DNA from: JBIKIW01 sp044361365
GTDB lineage: Bacteria > Patescibacteriota > JACMRA01
Direction of reading: 5' to 3'
DNA length: 7,437 nt
NCBI GenBank assembly: GCA_044361365.1
Contig: JBIKIW010000057.1
Coordinates: 1-7,437 of the forward strand
Part shown: piece by piece, positions 4,086-7,437 of the stretch
Layout: every line of letters begins with the position of its first letter
How positions within the stretch are numbered: position 1 is the stretch's first letter
The notes under the pieces: model-generated
Seen by the model: the letters and a program-made list of their open reading frames with translations, nothing else
What the model was told of the DNA's origin: nothing
Database searches by the model: none
Translations under genes and position numbers: made by a program

Positions 4086-5894
4086 ATGACAAAAACAAAG
4101 AAGAGTCCTCTACTCTATTTAGGGATAATTTTTACTTGGATTTTACTGCTTTCACTTTTTGCAGCGGAACTGCTCCAGGTTTTTTATGATGCTGGGGTAT
4201 TTTCTAGTACAAAAAACCAGTTTGTAGCTGTTTTAATAAATAGTTCGGCAGTTTTGGTGGTAATTTTGATGGCGTATTTTTGGTTAAATGGACTAAAAGA
4301 TATTTTTTATACCGGTGTTTTTTGGTTGGTTGGCGACAAGTCCAAACTTGCTTCCATAAATTCAGAAAACAGAAGCTTGGGTTATCAGCCCAAAGTTGAT
4401 CTAATTTATACCGTTTGTGATGATTTTGATGCCAATAGTTTGGAGGTTAGTCTTTTGCAAGATTATCCAAAATGGCTCCTCAATTTTTATATTTTAGACG
4501 ACTCCAAAAAACCTGAATCTAGGCAAGAAATCGACCTCTTTGCTCAGCAAAATTCACTCCAAGTTATACGTAGAAATTCTAGCCAAGGTTACAAAGCCGG
4601 AAACATCAACAATTGGTTAAATAGTGATTTGGAGTTTGGAGAATTTTTTGTGATTTTAGATAGTGATGAGATTATTCCGCCCAATTTTGTATCAGAGTCG
4701 GTTGGGTTTTTTGCTGATAGTGGGGTGGGGATTGTGCAGGCAAATCATGTTGCAACCCGCACTCACACCGACTTTGCTGATTTGTTTGGTCAGGGAGTTG
4801 CTAGTCATTGGGTGACCTATCAGGCGATGAAAGAGCGATTTGGGTTTTTGTCGCTTTTGGGGCATGGAGCAATGCTAAGAACCAGTGATGTAAAAGCAAT
4901 TGGAGGTTTTCCTGAAGTTGTTGCTGAAGATTTAGCTTTGTCCATAAAACTAGCTGAAATAGGCAAAAGAATGGTGTTTGCTAAGGATATAATATGTGAA
5001 GAAACTTACCCGGTAGATTATTTCGCTTTCAAAAAACGCCATGCCAAGTGGACGATGGGAAATATGGAATTTATCAAAAAATTTAGCGGTTTATTTTTGA
5101 GTAAAAAGCTGACTTGGTTTGAAAAAGTGGATATTTTGCTATTCGTCTATAATCTGCCTCTTACTGTCCTTTTTATCACCTTTTTGTTGATTCACTTGGT
5201 GGTTTTCCCAAGTGTTGGATTTGTACCAAACTATTCTACGACTCTTTTGTTACCAACCGTTCTTACTCTCCTTGCTCCACTTTTAAACGACCTAATTTAC
5301 TTTGTTGGAAAAAAAGACTTGCTTGGGTATATTCGCTATTTTTTGGCTTCTGTATCGCTTTATGGAAGCTTATATTTCATTTCATTTTGGTCGGCAGTCA
5401 AGGCCTTGTTTGGCAAAGCTGTGTTTTTGGTAACTCCCAAAACTGGTGAAATTCACTCACTGTTTTCTTCGATTATACGAAATCGTAGTGAAATATTTTT
5501 CGGGTTAGTTCTATTCGGTATTTCCTATATTATAAACCAACCTTGGTCGGTGATTTTGATAGTGGTGCCCTCAATTTTATCAGTTTCATTAGGGCTTTTG
5601 GGTAAAAAAGTAGATCACAATAGACATTTTGCCATCAGTAAAGCCTATCAAATTTTGGCAGTTTTAATTTTGATGGTCGGAATTGGGGTTGGAATGAACG
5701 CTCAAGTTTTTACTAATAACGTAAGGTCTGGGCAGGTGGCAGGGACAAACGAAATTAGAGATAAAAATCGAGAACTGGATAATCTGGCAAGGCAAATAAC
5801 ACCTCAAAATTCAGTAAAAGTGAAGGAGTGTGTAGATCGAGCAGTGACCAAAGCTGACTTGGAGAAGTGTAGGGAGCTTGCTGAGGGGAGATAG
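4086..5894 (+). CDS. Membrane glycosyltransferase family 2 (cellulose synthase/MdoH-like)
   Basis: The 602-residue protein has two N-terminal membrane segments (about 9-32 and 46-70). A cytosolic GT-A catalytic domain spans roughly 100-330, followed by about six hydrophobic segments (349-377, 385-406, 414-436, 469-484, 488-505, 521-539). Motifs run in processive GT2 order: TVCDD (109-113), LDDSKK (137-142), KAGNIN (170-175), the DxD motif LDSDE (191-195), LGHGAM (258-263) and the catalytic AED (280-282). The QxxRW position reads KRHAKWTMGN (317-326), closest to the QRDRRWCQGN form of MdoH-type enzymes. It probably polymerises or transfers a sugar at the membrane; donor and product cannot be read from sequence. 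A C-terminal tail (540-602) holds a helical stretch with two cysteines (C582, C595). The ATG at 4086 is preferred because a strong promoter overlaps the longer TTG-initiated frame and the TKTKK basic start then precedes the first membrane segment. Confidence 0.85.
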   Translation: MTKTKKSPLLYLGIIFTWILLLSLFAAELLQVFYDAGVFSSTKNQFVAVLINSSAVLVVILMAYFWLNGLKDIFYTGVFWLVGDKSKLASINSENRSLGYQPKVDLIYTVCDDFDANSLEVSLLQDYPKWLLNFYILDDSKKPESRQEIDLFAQQNSLQVIRRNSSQGYKAGNINNWLNSDLEFGEFFVILDSDEIIPPNFVSESVGFFADSGVGIVQANHVATRTHTDFADLFGQGVASHWVTYQAMKERFGFLSLLGHGAMLRTSDVKAIGGFPEVVAEDLALSIKLAEIGKRMVFAKDIICEETYPVDYFAFKKRHAKWTMGNMEFIKKFSGLFLSKKLTWFEKVDILLFVYNLPLTVLFITFLLIHLVVFPSVGFVPNYSTTLLLPTVLTLLAPLLNDLIYFVGKKDLLGYIRYFLASVSLYGSLYFISFWSAVKALFGKAVFLVTPKTGEIHSLFSSIIRNRSEIFFGLVLFGISYIINQPWSVILIVVPSILSVSLGLLGKKVDHNRHFAISKAYQILAVLILMVGIGVGMNAQVFTNNVRSGQVAGTNEIRDKNRELDNLARQITPQNSVKVKECVDRAVTKADLEKCRELAEGR

Positions 5895-5915
5895 GGTTTG
5901 AAGTAGATTGAATAA

Positions 5916-5944
5916 TTGACAAAAGTTAGGCAAAAAACTTTATT
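5916..5944 (+). promoter_or_regulatory. Candidate promoter before the Fic remnant
   Basis: TTGACA (5916-5921) is followed at 17 bp by TTTATT (5939-5944, four of six). The sequence TTGACAAAAG is also found at the first TA promoter. It probably served the Fic gene before decay. Confidence 0.4.
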
Positions 5945-5987
5945 TTAATGGTCAAAACCTCAGCTTAAATAGGATTACCCCCCCATC

Positions 5988-6299
5988 TTGCAACAAATAG
6001 ATCAGCAAAAATAAGAACTTGAAAATCTTCGACTTACCAAGCCTGAATATTTAGCCAAAATCCGTGAAAAATTTAAGCTAGAATACAACTTTTATTCCAA
6101 TAACTTGGAAGGAAATACGCTTACTTTGGGTGAAACTAGGAGTTTGATTTTGCACTCTTATAAAGTTACAATCGATAAAAAACTCAAAGATATTGAGGAA
6201 ATGAAATCTCATATTGGAGTATATCGTGAAGCAGGCTTACCCCTAAAAAATAATGATACTTTTTCTTGTTTACAGCTATTTAATCATAAGATAAGCTAA
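5988..6299 (+). pseudogene. Truncated Fic/DOC family gene (N-terminal remnant)
   Basis: The frame reads LQQIDQQK, a TAA stop at 6012-6014, then ELENLRLTKPEYLAKIREKF and EYNFYSNNLEGNTLTLGET, continuing to MKSHIGVYREAG. The block from TKPEYLAKIREKF to KSHI follows the N-terminal domain of Fic proteins. SNNLEG fits the (S/T)xxxE(G/N) inhibitory motif that silences AMPylation in class II Fic enzymes. The catalytic core with HPFxxGNGR is absent, and after about 6235 the sequence stops resembling Fic and ends at TAA 6299. No ATG starts the frame. A seven-C run (5978-5984) lies just upstream. The stop, missing start and lost core mark it as dead. A short translated peptide from TTG at 6105 is possible but unsupported. 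Confidence 0.75.
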
Positions 6300-6337
6300 T
6301 AGATAATAATTAAATTATTTCTGCACGGTAATATTGA

Positions 6338-6520
6338 GAAAAAAACCATTGTCCAAAGTGTAAATCTAAGAAGGTTGTAAAGTCGGGTAAGTATAAATCT
6401 AAACAAAAATATAAGTGTAAAAACTGTGATTGTCAGTTTATTCTCAAAGATAATTCTCTCAGTCGCCGTGGGGCTTGTGGGTCGAACAAAGTCCGACCTG
6501 TTCAAGTTACGCTACGCTAA
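6338..6520 (+). pseudogene. IS transposase zinc-ribbon remnant (InsA-like), cut by a repeat
   Basis: The frame opens after a TGA (6335-6337) and reads NHCPKCKSKKVVKSGK, then KQKYKCKNCDCQFILKDN. CPKC and CKNC are separated by 18 residues, the spacing and basic character of the N-terminal zinc ribbon of IS1-type InsA and related transposases, which bind the element's ends. No start codon lies in the open frame. The resemblance stops after codon 35 (6454), exactly where dispersed repeat copy B begins, and the rest (SLSRRGACG onward) is repeat sequence read through to TAA at 6520. The DDE catalytic part is missing. IS1 is the best guess, but other families share this ribbon. Confidence 0.65.
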
Positions 6521-6544
6521 CTCTTGTTAGGCTTTGACTAAAAA
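6454..6544. repeat. Dispersed palindromic repeat, copy B
   Basis: This copy matches copy A at 334-438 at both ends: 6454-6504 against 334-385, and GTTAGGCTTTGACTAAAA (6526-6544 region) against 417-438. The central part differs. The hairpin GGTCG/CGACC is kept, with the loop shortened by two bases. The variable centre has its own hairpin, CTAAC-TCTT-GTTAG. It sits between the transposase remnant and the pseudouridine synthase gene, and its right end includes TTGACT, a possible -35 box for that gene. Confidence 0.7.
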
Positions 6545-6581
6545 GAAACCATTGAGTTTTGTTTATTTAATCAAATATTTT

Positions 6582-7319
6582 ATGCGTCTTAATCAATATA
6601 TAGCCAAACATACTGGAATTTCTAGGCGAAAAGCCGACACCATTATTAGCTACAAAGAAGCCAAAGTAAATGATGAAATTGCCGTACTTGGAACGAAAGT
6701 TGGGGAAGAAGATAAAGTGGAGGTTTTTGACGGAAGAGTTTGGAAAAATATCAGCAAAAATACAGATCAATCGACCGTTTTGTTGCTTTATAAGCCCAAA
6801 AAAGTTATGACTACTCGTGATGATCCAGAGGGTAGGGAGACGATTTATGATGTTATTCCACCTGAATTTGAGGATTATAAATCTGCGGGGAGGTTGGATT
6901 TTATGAGTGAAGGACTGTTGGTGCTGTCGCAAAATGGACATTTGATTTTGTCACTTACTCATCCAAAATTTAAGACCAAAAAATCTTATTTGGTGGGACT
7001 ACATTCTCGCCTAACCCCAGAGCAAATCGAGATTGCAAGAAATGGAGAAATTGAAATTGAGGATTATCTTTTGAATCCGGTAGAAATAACCGATGCCGAT
7101 GCCAAAAAGTATGGTTATCTAAGACTTCAAAGAGATTTTTATTGGTACGACTTTACCCTTACTGAAGGCAAAAACAGGCAAATCAGGAAAATGGCAACTT
7201 ATTTTAACAACTCAGTTGGAAGGTTGATTAGAGTAGCTCATGGTCATTTTAGCCTAACTCCAGAGATTTTTGAAAAAGGGTTTGTGATGACTTCAATGAT
7301 TGAGAATGTGGGTAAATAA
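6582..7319 (+). CDS. RsuA/RluB family rRNA pseudouridine synthase
   Basis: The 245-residue protein isomerises a uridine in rRNA to pseudouridine; the exact site cannot be told from sequence. An N-terminal S4 RNA-binding domain (about 1-48, RLNQYIAKHTGISRRKAD) precedes the catalytic domain. That domain has YKPKKVMTTRDDPEGR (70-85), the active-site segment AGRLDFMSEGLLVLS (102-116) with catalytic Asp106, HPKFKTKKSYLV (127-138), and EGKNRQIRKM (195-204). The usual Thr after RLDxx is Ser109, a mild change. The ATG at 6582 starts the S4 domain exactly as in relatives; the frame extends upstream to a TTG at 6534, but those 16 residues lie in and beside repeat copy B. No Shine-Dalgarno is seen. The flanking pseudogenes and repeats suggest it is transcribed alone. 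Confidence 0.9.
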   Translation: MRLNQYIAKHTGISRRKADTIISYKEAKVNDEIAVLGTKVGEEDKVEVFDGRVWKNISKNTDQSTVLLLYKPKKVMTTRDDPEGRETIYDVIPPEFEDYKSAGRLDFMSEGLLVLSQNGHLILSLTHPKFKTKKSYLVGLHSRLTPEQIEIARNGEIEIEDYLLNPVEITDADAKKYGYLRLQRDFYWYDFTLTEGKNRQIRKMATYFNNSVGRLIRVAHGHFSLTPEIFEKGFVMTSMIENVGK

Positions 7320-7364
7320 TAGTTATAAATGGTTAATTGTTAATGATACACTCAAACCCGCATC

Positions 7365-7433
7365 AAAATACACACTCAAAGCCTACAAAACTCATTCCAT
7401 TCAAACAGTTGTAGTCTTTTCTTTGTGTATTTT
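7365..7433. repeat. Long inverted repeat at window end
   Basis: AAAATACACA (7365-7374) and TGTGTATTTT (7424-7433) are perfect 10-bp reverse complements. Inside them CTACAA (7383-7388) pairs with TTGTAG (7409-7414). An extended, interrupted stem-loop of about 69 bases results. It could be a terminator-like structure after the pseudouridine synthase gene or the edge of an element continuing outside the window. Nothing codes in 7320-7437. Confidence 0.45.
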
Positions 7434-7437
7434 AATT

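Noticed and set aside
6327..6335. GGTAATATT as an IS1-type terminal repeat left of the zinc ribbon
   Set aside because: The match is too short, and it lies only about a dozen bases before the transposase frame, closer than in IS1.
6296..6505. Minus-strand ORF of 69 codons across the IS remnant and repeat B
   Set aside because: It spans a remnant and a non-coding repeat, so it is a chance frame; the plus-strand zinc ribbon explains the sequence.
6526..6532. GTTAGGC as an integron attC core (GTTRRRY)
   Set aside because: No matching RYYYAAC partner at the proper distance and no attC-type bulged structure; the motif is short enough for chance.
6534..6581. Extended N-terminus of the pseudouridine synthase from TTG
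   Set aside because: The S4 domain starts exactly at the ATG at 6582, and the extension begins inside a dispersed repeat.
6567..6941. Minus-strand ORF of 124 codons opposite the pseudouridine synthase
   Set aside because: It lies antisense to conserved S4 and catalytic motifs and has low-complexity composition without a family pattern.

Overview
This is an AT-rich window with short intergenic gaps. No gene start has a convincing Shine-Dalgarno sequence, while perfect TTGACA -35 boxes precede several units. Together with toxin-antitoxin modules, a Fic remnant and an envelope glycosyltransferase, this is compatible with a small-genome bacterium such as a Patescibacteria/CPR member. That assignment is an inference from gene style; no marker gene here proves it. 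Stops behave as in genetic code 11.

Layout. Positions 1-472 hold no gene but carry dense palindromic DNA: an AT-rich stem-loop, two REP-like hairpins with a GTAG head (minus strand), and a GC-rich repeat cluster. Part of that cluster recurs near the right end. At 473-1918 lies a stand-alone TrpE-like chorismate-using enzyme with no TrpG partner. From 2181 to 3493 two type II toxin-antitoxin modules sit in tandem. Each has a TTGACA promoter and a palindromic operator candidate, and the two RelE/ParE-fold toxins are clearly paralogous. Between the second toxin and the glycosyltransferase (3494-4019) there is a probable hidden minus-strand unit: a promoter with extended -10, a 49-codon ORF for a small hydrophobic protein, a hairpin and a terminator. 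Two further palindromic elements lie just beyond it.

At 4086-5894 there is a membrane GT2 glycosyltransferase of cellulose-synthase/MdoH-like architecture, with a near-consensus promoter. Region 5895-6581 is a graveyard: a Fic gene with an in-frame stop and no catalytic core, then a transposase zinc-ribbon remnant. The remnant's coding similarity ends exactly where the second copy of the GC-rich repeat begins. At 6582-7319 is an RsuA/RluB-type rRNA pseudouridine synthase. The window ends in a long inverted repeat.

How it fits together. The housekeeping genes (trpE-like, GT2, pseudouridine synthase) appear to be independent single-gene units separated by accessory material (TA modules, decayed Fic and IS fragments, palindromic repeats), not parts of one pathway. 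The items most worth a second look are the hidden minus-strand gene, the repeat family shared by both ends, and the unusual active-site substitutions in the orphan TrpE.
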